DNA of 16,887 bases, taken from an uncultured bacterium. GTDB taxonomy: Bacteria > Cyanobacteriota > Vampirovibrionia > Gastranaerophilales > Gastranaerophilaceae. The stretch covers positions 1-16,887 of the forward strand of contig CAMVQX010000019.1 of NCBI GenBank assembly GCA_947169755.1, in the 5' to 3' direction. A program made the translations under genes and the position numbers. Below the pieces are notes generated by a model, which ran no database searches, was not told the origin of the DNA, and worked only from the letters and a program-made list of their open reading frames with translations. Below, piece by piece: positions 1 to 6,880 of the stretch (position 1 is its first letter; each line of letters opens with the position of its first letter).

Positions 1-340
1 GGGTAGACACGCTCAAGACCGATAGGTCTTTGACAAATGAATATGGGCATGTGGTACTCTGCCGAACAAATCGATTAAGTATCGATTTGTGAGAGGGGTA
101 GACACGCTCAAGACCGATAGGTCTTTGACAAATGAATATGGGCATGTGGTACTCTGCCGAACAAATCGATTAAGTATCGATTTGTGAGAGGGGTAGACAC
201 GCTCAAGACCGATAGGTCTTTGACAAATGAATATGGGCATGTGGTACTCTGCCGAACAAATCGATTAAGTATCGATTTGTGAGAGGGGTAGACACGCTCA
301 AGACCGATAGGTCTTTGACAAATGAATATGGGCATGTGGT
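1..340 (+). repeat. 95-bp tandem repeat array made of tRNA-Leu fragments and palindromes
   Basis: Three identical 95-bp units (1-95, 96-190, 191-285) are followed by a 55-bp partial unit (286-340) that merges into the real tRNA-Leu gene. I see no mismatch between the full units. Each unit contains the exact first 11 nt of the downstream tRNA (gggcatgtggt), a 41-nt insert, tRNA nt 17-28 (ggtagacacgct) and a 31-nt insert. The 41-nt insert holds a 10-bp perfect stem with a 5-nt loop (66-90, 161-185, 256-280), extended by CTCT/AGAG across an internal loop. The 31-nt insert holds a 6-bp stem around GATA (15-30, 110-125, 205-220, 300-315). The array reaches the left edge, so its copy number is unknown. 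No protein is encoded: the period is not a multiple of three, and the open frames seen there are incidental. A de Bruijn assembly loop could inflate or collapse the copy number. Confidence 0.95.
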
Positions 341-408
341 GGAATGGTAGACACGCTAGTCTTAGGAACTAGTGCTAACGCGTGGGAGTTCGAGTCTCTT
401 CATGCCCA
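330..408 (+). tRNA. tRNA-Leu (anticodon UAG)
   Basis: A complete class II tRNA folds by eye. The acceptor stem is GGGCATG (330-336) with CATGCCC (401-407), and the discriminator is A408. The D stem is GTG/CAC. The anticodon stem CTAGT/ACTAG encloses the loop CTTAGGA, giving anticodon TAG, which reads CUA leucine codons. A variable arm of about 11 nt has a TGC/GCG stem, as expected for tRNA-Leu. The T arm has loop TTCGAGT and a stem with two G-U pairs. CCA is not encoded. The 79-nt length is short for tRNA-Leu but consistent with the small variable arm. The first 11 nt are shared exactly with the tandem units upstream. I see no consensus promoter between the array and the gene, so it may be transcribed through the array. 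Confidence 0.96.
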
Positions 409-450
409 AATAGCAGGGTATAACATATGTTATACCCTGCTATTTTGTGT
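408..450 (+). terminator. Terminator hairpin of tRNA-Leu
   Basis: A perfect 17-bp inverted repeat (408-424 with 429-445) has a 4-nt ATAT centre and is followed by a short T-rich stretch. It starts at the discriminator base of the tRNA. Its core GCAGGGTATAAC/GTTATACCCTGC resembles the hairpin at 593-631, so tRNA 3' end and terminator seem to have been duplicated together. Confidence 0.8.
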
Positions 451-476
451 ATAGAGCGTGATGAGAACCCTTTTTT

Positions 477-632
477 GGGAGTTCGGCGCGAGTGAGCTGA
501 GGCTGGAGAGTTTTGTCAAAAGCCGAAGGGCTTTTGACAAAACTCGGAATTGCCGTTAAACGCGAACGAGCAAGACGAGTCTCTTCATGCCCAAATAAAA
601 ACAGGGTATTTACTATACCCTGTTTTTATTTG
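477..632 (+). pseudogene. Interrupted duplicate of the tRNA-Leu 3' end plus terminator
   Basis: GGGAGTTCG at 477-485 matches the tRNA T arm (384-392). CGAGTCTCTTCATGCCC continuing to AAATA at 576-597 is a 22-bp exact copy of 391-412, the rest of the T arm, the acceptor strand and the flank. The two pieces are separated by a 90-bp insert (486-575) and share CG at the junction. The copy ends in its own hairpin, a perfect 16-bp stem (593-608 with 616-631) with a 7-nt loop and core ACAGGGTA/TACCCTGT. Together these look like a duplicated tRNA-Leu tail whose T arm was split by a palindromic element. No complete tRNA can be folded from it, so it is a relic or a structured repeat rather than a functional tRNA. 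Confidence 0.75.
508..545. repeat. Perfect 17-bp palindrome inserted in tRNA-Leu relic
   Basis: The left arm (508-524) and right arm (529-545) are perfectly complementary around a GAAG loop. The inner part (AGCC, GAAG, GGCT, then TTTGACAAA) resembles the smaller palindrome in each tandem unit (AGACC, GATA, GGTCT, then TTTGACAAA), so the two probably belong to one repeat family. It has no T tract and lies within the T-arm interruption, so I do not call it a terminator. Confidence 0.75.
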
Positions 633-745
633 GAGATAGACCTCTCACTCAAGTTTGTTGCTCTTGATTTTCGCAACAAACTGAAGTTCTGCCCTAAAGG
701 GTATCCTGCCTCGTACGGCTCGTGTTGCTCGCCTACGATGCAAGA

Positions 746-790
746 GAGTCTCTTCATGCACATTATAAAAAGGGTTTAATACTATGCCAA
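746..790 (+). pseudogene. Third, decayed copy of the tRNA-Leu 3' end
   Basis: GAGTCTCTTCATGC at 746-759 matches 14 nt of the tRNA-Leu T arm and acceptor strand. The following bases (ATAAAAAGGGTTTAATACTA) align with gaps to the second copy's terminator region, but the hairpin is no longer intact. The 113-bp stretch before it (633-745) contains a 9-bp inverted repeat (653-661 with 673-681). It also has TAGAC...CTCAAG around 638-652, faintly like the D-arm segment of the tandem units. No gene is supported between 409 and 822 on either strand. Confidence 0.6.
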
Positions 791-822
791 TGATAAATAT
801 TTTTGTTGAATAATCTAACTTA

Positions 823-1200
823 CTATTTTTTAAAAATTGGAAGTACAGAAATTTTATCAAGCAATTCTGGATTTTTTATATCAATACCGCGTGAAAAAGA
901 TTCTAAAACGGCTTCTGCAGGATTTCCTGTATAACTATAACATTTTGTTGTATTAATCAGTTCTGCAAGAACCGCTTTTAAATATTTTTTCGGACCCGAA
1001 ATGTAACAAGAATCTAACTTACAAGCTTTACTTGTGCTTATTGGTTTTAAGTAAATATCAAAATTTCCGGTATTATGGCTTATTATACCTTGTACTCCTG
1101 TACTTATACGAAACTTATTTTGATTACCCAAATCAATAAATCTTATCTTTGAATTTCTATATATCTTTGTCCCTAATGGGGTGACTATCCTTCCTTGCAT
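823..1200 (-). CDS. Hypothetical protein, 125 aa
   Basis: I do not recognise this 125-residue protein. It is soluble in appearance, with no signal peptide or membrane segment, and is rich in Lys, Ile and Ser. It has short beta-strand-like stretches, two cysteines near the middle (KACKLDSC) and a third at KCYSY. The start ATG at 1200 has GAAAGGTAG about 12 nt upstream, a wide but possible ribosome binding site. It lies between the tRNA-Leu repeat region and nagA, on the same strand as nagA but about 100 bp downstream, so it could be the tail of that operon or independent. Its codon use looks like that of its neighbours, which favours a real gene. It may be an accessory gene associated with the tRNA locus, but no integrase or other mobility gene is visible. 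Confidence 0.6.
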   Translation of the reverse strand: MQGRIVTPLGTKIYRNSKIRFIDLGNQNKFRISTGVQGIISHNTGNFDIYLKPISTSKACKLDSCYISGPKKYLKAVLAELINTTKCYSYTGNPAEAVLESFSRGIDIKNPELLDKISVLPIFKK

Positions 1201-1300
1201 AACAAATATCGTCTACCTTTCTCTGATTCATTTGAATTTATCTTTGTTACAAAAAAGGGAAAAGAAATATTTTTGCCAAAATATAAATAAATATTAAGTT

Positions 1301-2203
1301 TTATATGTTAACTTTTAAAATATTCCAATTAGTATCCCATTCGATAGAACCATTCAGATCGATGTTGTGGTATTTATATGGGTTATTTATATATTCAGGG
1401 GTAAACAATCCGGCATTTGCCAAACGTTTTATTATATCGGGTAAAAGGGTTGTACTTCCTGCAAGAGTACCTTCTTTTGAGGTAGCTTTGATTCCGTCAT
1501 AATAAACTCTTTCGTCCGCAAAAGTAAATTCTTTCAAATCACTCTTTGTACAAGGCAAACAATCACTTATTAATATAACTTTATCGAGTGGTTTTGTTTT
1601 GAACACTAATTTTAAAGCATCATCTGATACATGCACCCCATCAGCTATGATTTCTGTGTAAATCTCATCATTAACCAATGCAGAAAGTGTAGTGGATTTT
1701 TCCCTATGAGTAATTGGTGACATCGCATTAAAAAGATGAGTAACTCCGTTACAACCGTCTAAATCTCCGCCGACACAATGCCCTGCCTGAATTTTTATGT
1801 TTTTCTCTTTCAGGTAATTTATTAAACCATTATCAAGTTCCGGTGCAAGAGTAACTATTTTTATAAAATCATCTTCAATTAGTTTGAAGTTTTCAACAGT
1901 AGGCAACTTGAAATGTTCAGGATTGTGTATTCCTTTCTTTTCAGGATTTATAAATATTCCCTCAAGATGAATTCCTAAAATCTTTGCCATATCTTTGGTT
2001 TGCTTTGTCGAAGCTTCTTTTATAACAGATATTGCGCGTTTTGTATTTTCAACGCTATCAGTTACTATAGTCGGAAAGATTCCTCCGATACCGTATTTCA
2101 AAATCTCTTTAGAAAGATACAAAACATCATCAACAGATGCTTTATTGAAATCAATCCCAAAACATCCGTGAAAATGTTGTTCTATTAAAAGTTTTGTTTT
2201 CAT
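1301..2203 (-). CDS. nagA: N-acetylglucosamine-6-phosphate deacetylase, short form
   Basis: Removes acetate from GlcNAc-6-phosphate to give glucosamine-6-phosphate, a cytoplasmic step of amino-sugar and peptidoglycan recycling. Visible family signatures are the metal-site HxH (H10, H12), HLEG (E81), AGHC (H142), VTHLFNAM (H156), DGVH (H191) and ISDCLP (catalytic D214). These match the spacing of the NagA TIM barrel. At 300 aa it is short for NagA (about 380 aa). Translation begins right at the barrel's first strand, so the N-terminal half of the small beta-sandwich domain is missing and the C-terminal part is reduced. The ATG overlaps the murE stop as TAATG, with GAAGGAAG acting as ribosome binding site inside murE, so the short start is genuine and translation is probably coupled. 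All catalytic residues are kept, so I expect an active enzyme; a related amidohydrolase activity cannot be excluded. Confidence 0.88.
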   Translation of the reverse strand: MKTKLLIEQHFHGCFGIDFNKASVDDVLYLSKEILKYGIGGIFPTIVTDSVENTKRAISVIKEASTKQTKDMAKILGIHLEGIFINPEKKGIHNPEHFKLPTVENFKLIEDDFIKIVTLAPELDNGLINYLKEKNIKIQAGHCVGGDLDGCNGVTHLFNAMSPITHREKSTTLSALVNDEIYTEIIADGVHVSDDALKLVFKTKPLDKVILISDCLPCTKSDLKEFTFADERVYYDGIKATSKEGTLAGSTTLLPDIIKRLANAGLFTPEYINNPYKYHNIDLNGSIEWDTNWNILKVNI

Positions 2204-3678
2204 TAAATTACGCTTCCTTCAAAGATTTTTTTAGCTTCTTCTCTGTCATCAAAGTGAATTGTTCTGTCCTTCAAGATTTGGTAATCTTCGTGTCCTTTGC
2301 CTGCAATTACAACAACATCATTATTATTGGCAATTGTTTTCAACAATCCTATTGCCGTACCTCTGTCAGGTTCTACAATAACATCTTCCGTATTAACTGA
2401 TTTTAAACCTGCAATAATATCTGTTATAATAATTTGCGGATCTTCAGAACGCGGGTTGTCACTTGTAATCACTATTTTATCTGCAAGCTTTTCCGCTATT
2501 GCACCCATTTTAGGACGTTTTGTAGCATCTCTGTCACCACCGCATCCAAACAGGCAAATGAGTTTGCCATCCGGCGGAGTTATTTCTCTAGCTGACTTCA
2601 AAACGTTTTCTAATCCGTCAGGGGTGTGTGCATAATCAACGATTACCAACGGTTTTTTTACAACTACTTCAAATCGTCCGGCAACACCATGAACATTTTC
2701 TAATGCCTTGAGTGCAACTTCAATGTCAATTCCCATTGCAAGTGAAGCGGTAACCGCAGCCAAAACATTATAAACACTGAACATACCGTTCATATGAAGA
2801 TTTACTTTATGCTCTTGACCGTTTTCTGTAAGAGTAAATTCCGCCCCGTTTAGTGAAAAATTTATATCTTTTGCTTGAACGTCGGCATCATTTTTAACAC
2901 CGTATGTATATTTTCTGACACCGTCAGGAACGACTCCCAAGAATCTTTCACCATATTCATCATCGGCATTTATTACCGCAAAATCACCTTCATTTAAATG
3001 TTTGAACAAAAGTGCTTTTGCTTCAAAATAATTATCCATTGTAATGTGATAATCAAGGTGATCTTGTGTTAAGTTAGTCAAAACAGCTCCGTTAAAACGA
3101 CAGCCCCCGACACGGTTCTGATCTAATGCATGAGAACTTACTTCCATAACAACATTATCAATTTTTTCAACATCCTTTATCATTCTCAATGTCGCTTGAA
3201 GCTCTGGTGCTTGAGGAGTTGTATGTTTTGCATCTCTGTATTCGCCGTTAGAAGTTAATTTGTAACCTAAAGTACCAATAAGTGCACATTTTTGACCGTT
3301 TTCCTCAAATATTTTTTGTATTAAATGTGTTACTGTAGTTTTTCCGTTAGTACCTGTAATTCCTATAAGATTAATTCCTTTAGAAGGACTTGAATAAAAT
3401 CTGTCTGCGATATCTGCTATCTTATGTCTTGTCGATTTGACAACAACTTGAGGAATTTTAGTTCCTTCAACTTTCCTCTCTACCAAAAGGGCTGCAGCAC
3501 CTGCATCAATGGCATTTTGAGCAAATTCATGCCCGTCAGTGTGCTCACCTACCAAACATACAAAAATATCACCTTTTTTGGTAGTTTGAGAATTATATGA
3601 AATTCCTGTAATATCAATATTTTTAAAGTTAATCAAATCTTTATAATCAAGATATTCAATAAGTTCATCAAGTTTCAT
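2203..3678 (-). CDS. murE: UDP-MurNAc-L-Ala-D-Glu: meso-diaminopimelate ligase
   Basis: ATP-dependent Mur ligase that adds the third residue of the peptidoglycan stem peptide in the cytoplasm. The 491 residues show the N-terminal UDP-binding domain (about 1-100), the Mur P-loop GITGTNGKTT (106-115) and the central ATPase domain with HTTP (162-165). The likely carbamylated lysine is in FEAKALLF (K221), followed by DYAHTPDGL (349-357). The C-terminal domain carries DNPR (407-410), which selects meso-diaminopimelate rather than lysine. Length is normal for the family. The ribosome binding site AGGAG lies 7 nt before the ATG, inside the 9-nt gap after the penicillin-binding protein gene. It is the middle gene of the PBP-murE-nagA operon, a natural placement since PBP and murE are neighbours in many division and cell-wall clusters. 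Confidence 0.97.
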   Translation of the reverse strand: MKLDELIEYLDYKDLINFKNIDITGISYNSQTTKKGDIFVCLVGEHTDGHEFAQNAIDAGAAALLVERKVEGTKIPQVVVKSTRHKIADIADRFYSSPSKGINLIGITGTNGKTTVTHLIQKIFEENGQKCALIGTLGYKLTSNGEYRDAKHTTPQAPELQATLRMIKDVEKIDNVVMEVSSHALDQNRVGGCRFNGAVLTNLTQDHLDYHITMDNYFEAKALLFKHLNEGDFAVINADDEYGERFLGVVPDGVRKYTYGVKNDADVQAKDINFSLNGAEFTLTENGQEHKVNLHMNGMFSVYNVLAAVTASLAMGIDIEVALKALENVHGVAGRFEVVVKKPLVIVDYAHTPDGLENVLKSAREITPPDGKLICLFGCGGDRDATKRPKMGAIAEKLADKIVITSDNPRSEDPQIIITDIIAGLKSVNTEDVIVEPDRGTAIGLLKTIANNNDVVVIAGKGHEDYQILKDRTIHFDDREEAKKIFEGSVI

Positions 3679-3687
3679 TTGTGTCTC

Positions 3688-5424
3688 CTATGTTTTTGCT
3701 GGTTTTTTATCCGGTTTAAAATTCATAATTCTTGCAATTTGAGTTGCAACTTCTTTGAATACAGGTGCTGCAACCGTACTTCCCCATATCGCACCTTCTT
3801 TTGGACTGTCTACCATTACATAAATCAGAGCTTGAGGATCTGATGCAGGCAGATATCCAATTGAAGATGTATAAAGAAATGGAGAATACCCTCTGCCGTT
3901 CGGGTTGACCTTTCTGGAAGTTCCTGTTTTTTCGGCAACAAGATATTTGTCCATTTTGACTACGGATTCACTATTTTCAATACTTTTTACAAGCAGCTTA
4001 GTTACAGTTTGCGCAGTTTCAGGTTTTATTGCCTGAGTATAATGAATTTTATTATCGTATTCCTCTTGTGAATATTTTATAACGTGCGGAGTTACCCTGA
4101 CTCCTTTGTTAGCTAAAGCTTGAACTGCTGAAATCATTTGAATTGCAGTAACTGAAGTTCCGTAACCGTATCCGGCAGTCGCATGGAATGTGTGGTCCCA
4201 ATGTTCCCAAGAAGGTAAAAGCCCTGAAGACTCTCCCGGTAAATCTATTCCGGTTTTAGACCCGTAACCGAATTTTTTAAGTACTCCGTAAAATTCAGAA
4301 GGAGTCATAGTCCAAGCGACTTTAACAGCTCCCACGTTACTGGAATGTTCAAATAAATATTCTAATGTTATATTTCCCGGATATGGACGTATGTGATAGT
4401 CGTGGTTTTTAATTTCCCAATTGCCGACTTTGATTTTACCGGTATCAAGAACAGTTGAATTTGCGTTAATTTTTCCGAGATCTAAAGCACTTGCTACGGT
4501 AATTGTTTTGAAAGTTGAACCCGGTGCAAAAACATCTGTAAGCGTCCAATTTTTTAATTGCTGAGAAGTAGCGGTTTTATAATTGTTTGGATCAAAATAC
4601 GGATAAACTGCATAAGCTAAAATTTCCCCGTTTTTGGGGTTCATTACAATAACTGTGCCTCTGTCTGCCCGGGTTTCAGTTACCATCTTTTCTATTTCTT
4701 TTTCACAAATATGTTGAATTGCCGCATCAATAGTTAAAGTAATGTCTTCGCCTTTTGGGTTTGTTGTTGTAGCTACAGGGTCGGTTGAAAAATCGTATAT
4801 TATTTTCCCGTCTCTGGTCTTTTGGAAGCTGACAGTATTTTCAATATGTTCAAGCCTGTCTTTTGCAGTATATTCAACTCCGTTTGCGGTATCGGCATCA
4901 AAATTATAATATCCTAACACGTGTGCTGCCAGTGTACCTTGTGGATATTCTCTTGTATTTTTCTTTCCTAAACTTATTTCTCTCAAATGAAGTTTGGATA
5001 TTTCTTTTGTTGTATTACGGTCAATATCTTTCTTTAATGTTATTACCGGCCCGGGTTTTCTTAGTTTTTGAACAAGTTGATTTTGCGGGATTTTTAATAT
5101 CGGAGAAAGCATTTCTGCTAATTCTTCAGGGGTATGATCGTAATCTTTCGGGTGTGCATATACATCAGAGTATATTTTATCAGTTGCAAGTTTAAAACCG
5201 TTTCTGTCATAGATATCACCACGTATTGAAAAGATTCTTCCGACACGTTGGGTTTTTGCTTTGGCTCTGTAATTTTTTACATCAATAACTTGTATAAAAA
5301 ATAAGTAAATTACCAACAATACCATAAAAACGATAAAAAATATATGCAAAACTCCAATGACTTTATCAAAAGTTCGGCTTCGCTTTTCAAACTCGTTAAT
5401 ATCTTGAGGTAATCTCTTTTTCAA
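3688..5424 (-). CDS. ftsI: Class B penicillin-binding protein (FtsI/PBP2-type transpeptidase)
   Basis: Cross-links peptidoglycan on the outer face of the inner membrane, probably in division. It has a short cytoplasmic tail, one membrane segment (about 22-46) and the class B dimerisation region starting at RGDIYDRNG (68-76). The transpeptidase domain has all three motifs: S303-T-F-K306 (nucleophile), S361-S-N363 and K499-T-G501. The 578-aa length fits FtsI and SpoVD proteins, but no PASTA repeats follow. The start is a TTG at 5424: AGGGAGAAGG lies just upstream, an in-frame TAA stop lies a few codons further up, and no ATG lies before the membrane segment. A possible -10 (TATGAT) is on the minus strand at 5456-5451, but its -35 is poor. 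The gene is first in the operon with murE and nagA and divergent from the amidase gene. A PBP2 elongation role is possible but murE linkage favours FtsI. Confidence 0.93.
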   Translation of the reverse strand: MKKRLPQDINEFEKRSRTFDKVIGVLHIFFIVFMVLLVIYLFFIQVIDVKNYRAKAKTQRVGRIFSIRGDIYDRNGFKLATDKIYSDVYAHPKDYDHTPEELAEMLSPILKIPQNQLVQKLRKPGPVITLKKDIDRNTTKEISKLHLREISLGKKNTREYPQGTLAAHVLGYYNFDADTANGVEYTAKDRLEHIENTVSFQKTRDGKIIYDFSTDPVATTTNPKGEDITLTIDAAIQHICEKEIEKMVTETRADRGTVIVMNPKNGEILAYAVYPYFDPNNYKTATSQQLKNWTLTDVFAPGSTFKTITVASALDLGKINANSTVLDTGKIKVGNWEIKNHDYHIRPYPGNITLEYLFEHSSNVGAVKVAWTMTPSEFYGVLKKFGYGSKTGIDLPGESSGLLPSWEHWDHTFHATAGYGYGTSVTAIQMISAVQALANKGVRVTPHVIKYSQEEYDNKIHYTQAIKPETAQTVTKLLVKSIENSESVVKMDKYLVAEKTGTSRKVNPNGRGYSPFLYTSSIGYLPASDPQALIYVMVDSPKEGAIWGSTVAAPVFKEVATQIARIMNFKPDKKPAKT

Positions 5425-5502
5425 AGTCCTTCTCCCTATTTTTTAATTTTATCATAAGGTTTACAAAAAGTGGAAAATATTAATTAATTTTAAGGTTTAT
5501 AC

Positions 5503-5508
5503 TATAAT
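5503..5508 (+). promoter_or_regulatory. -10 box of the amidase gene, probable leaderless start
   Basis: A perfect TATAAT ends 6 nt before the ATG at 5515, so transcription should begin at or within a base or two of the start codon. The -35 region (around 5480-5485) is weak. No Shine-Dalgarno sequence lies in the usual window; AAGG at 5493-5496 is upstream of the -10. Confidence 0.6.
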
Positions 5509-5514
5509 AATGTC

Positions 5515-6864
5515 ATGAGAAAATTATTATTTTTATTAACGTTAATATTAACCGCAAATAAATGTTTTGCATTTGATATTGTCTATCCTAAGCAAACGAA
5601 TGTTACAATAAATGCAAAATCCACATTTTTTATCGGTGCATCAAAAACACCATTAAAGGTTAACGGAAGTGATGTAAAAATCCACCCATCGGGCGGATTT
5701 GCATATGTTGTTCCGCTCAAGGAGGGGCAAAATACTTTTGTTTTGCAATCCGGTGATGAAAAGAAAATTTATACAGTCAATAAACCGGTTATAAAAGCTT
5801 CCTATTTTATGCCGGTGAAATTTATTCAGTATGACAAGGTAAAACCTGTTTATGTAGTATCTGAACATGCGCCTTTACGTTCAACTCCGGTTAATGCCGG
5901 AATTAACAGAATGGCACATTTGCAGCGTAATGTTCTTTTGAATATTGACGGTGAAAAAGGTGGTTTCTACAGGGTTGTTTTAGGAAATGAAAAGTTTGGC
6001 TGGATTGCAAAAACAAATGTCAAATTTTGTGAAAATTATGAAAATCAACCAGCAGTTATATCAGGATATGAATATAGCGAAGATGATAAATATTACAGAT
6101 ATGTTTTTCACCTAGATAAAAAAGTTCCGTTTGACATAATAGAAGGGAAACCTCTCGTATTAAGACTTTTTAATATAAAAGATGATGTAATTTTCACAAA
6201 AGAATTTGAATATGAAAAACTTGCAGGATACAGCGGAGAATATATAGGTAACGATTTTATTTGGAAGATTAGAAAACCTCAAACTGTGAATCCTAAAAAA
6301 CCGTTGAAAAATCATGTTATTGCAATAGATGCTGGTCATGGCGGATACGAAGCCGGAGCAATAGGATGTTTGGGAGATAAAGAAAAAGATATTACCCTAA
6401 AAATTGCGAAATATTTGGAAACAGAGCTTTTAAAACGGGGAGCTGATCCTGTTATGACTCGTTCTGATGATTCGTATGTAGGATTGCAAGAAAGAGTTGA
6501 CATTGCGAATTATAACGGTGCTGAAGTGTTTATCAGTATTCACGGCAATGCTCTTCCCGACGGGCTAGACCCTAATGAACACAGCGGAACAAGTATTTAT
6601 TACTATTACAATCAGTCAAAACCTCTTGCTGACGTGATAATAAATAAAATCATATCAGAATTGGGGTTGAATAATGATAAAGTTCGACAGGCAAGTTTTG
6701 CAGTTGTGAGAAACACTAATGCTTTAAGTATTTTAATTGAAACAGCATACCTAATTAATCCTGAGGACAATTCAAAACTTATATCCGAGGATTTTCAAAA
6801 ACAGTATGCAAAAGCTATTGCTGACGGATTGGAAGAGTATTTCAAAACAAAAGCGGGAATTTAA
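5515..6864 (+). CDS. N-acetylmuramoyl-L-alanine amidase (Amidase_3, AmiC-like)
   Basis: Zinc-dependent amidase that cuts the MurNAc to L-Ala bond in peptidoglycan, typically for cell separation and turnover in the periplasm. A signal peptide is clear (MRKLLFLLTLILTANKCFA, cleavage near residue 19-20). Residues about 21-250 are beta-rich and include an SH3-like stretch (about 110-172, with GWIAK) and an AMIN-like region. The catalytic domain (about 266-449) has AGHGG (H275), E290 in the KEKDITL segment, SIHGN (H343) and LIET (E409), the standard zinc and catalytic set. No autoinhibitory helix insertion is obvious. The ATG at 5515 is the first base of a likely leaderless mRNA. The gene is divergent from the PBP operon and shares a 90-bp intergenic region with it, so the two may be coordinated. 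Confidence 0.94.
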   Translation: MRKLLFLLTLILTANKCFAFDIVYPKQTNVTINAKSTFFIGASKTPLKVNGSDVKIHPSGGFAYVVPLKEGQNTFVLQSGDEKKIYTVNKPVIKASYFMPVKFIQYDKVKPVYVVSEHAPLRSTPVNAGINRMAHLQRNVLLNIDGEKGGFYRVVLGNEKFGWIAKTNVKFCENYENQPAVISGYEYSEDDKYYRYVFHLDKKVPFDIIEGKPLVLRLFNIKDDVIFTKEFEYEKLAGYSGEYIGNDFIWKIRKPQTVNPKKPLKNHVIAIDAGHGGYEAGAIGCLGDKEKDITLKIAKYLETELLKRGADPVMTRSDDSYVGLQERVDIANYNGAEVFISIHGNALPDGLDPNEHSGTSIYYYYNQSKPLADVIINKIISELGLNNDKVRQASFAVVRNTNALSILIETAYLINPEDNSKLISEDFQKQYAKAIADGLEEYFKTKAGI

Positions 6865-6880
6865 TCCCGCTTTCAATTTA
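6850..6880. terminator. Bidirectional terminator between amidase gene and pepA
   Basis: AAAGCGGGA (6850-6858) pairs perfectly with TCCCGCTTT (6865-6873) around a 6-nt loop that contains the amidase stop codon (6862-6864). Short T-rich tails lie on both sides. The convergent genes end only 13 bp apart, so a single hairpin serves both. Confidence 0.75.

Noticed and set aside
30..320. TTGACA in every tandem unit (30-35, 125-130, 220-225, 315-320) as promoter -35 boxes
   Set aside because: No acceptable -10 lies 16-18 bp downstream in any unit; the bases there are tRNA sequence.
13..335. Minus-strand open frames of 75 aa within the tandem units (two identical copies)
   Set aside because: They follow from the repeat itself, overlap tRNA sequence, shift frame from unit to unit and have no ribosome binding site.
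1..340. CRISPR array
   Set aside because: Units are joined head to tail with no variable spacers, and no cas genes are present.
513..860. Open frames at 513-779 (plus) and 645-860 (minus)
   Set aside because: They run across palindromes and tRNA 3' end copies, have Cys-, Arg- and Ser-rich composition unlike real proteins here, and lack start signals.
330..1200. Integrated mobile element with attL and attR at the tRNA-Leu 3' ends
   Set aside because: The repeated tails are under 200 bp apart and no integrase, recombinase or other mobility gene is present; kept only as a possible past history.
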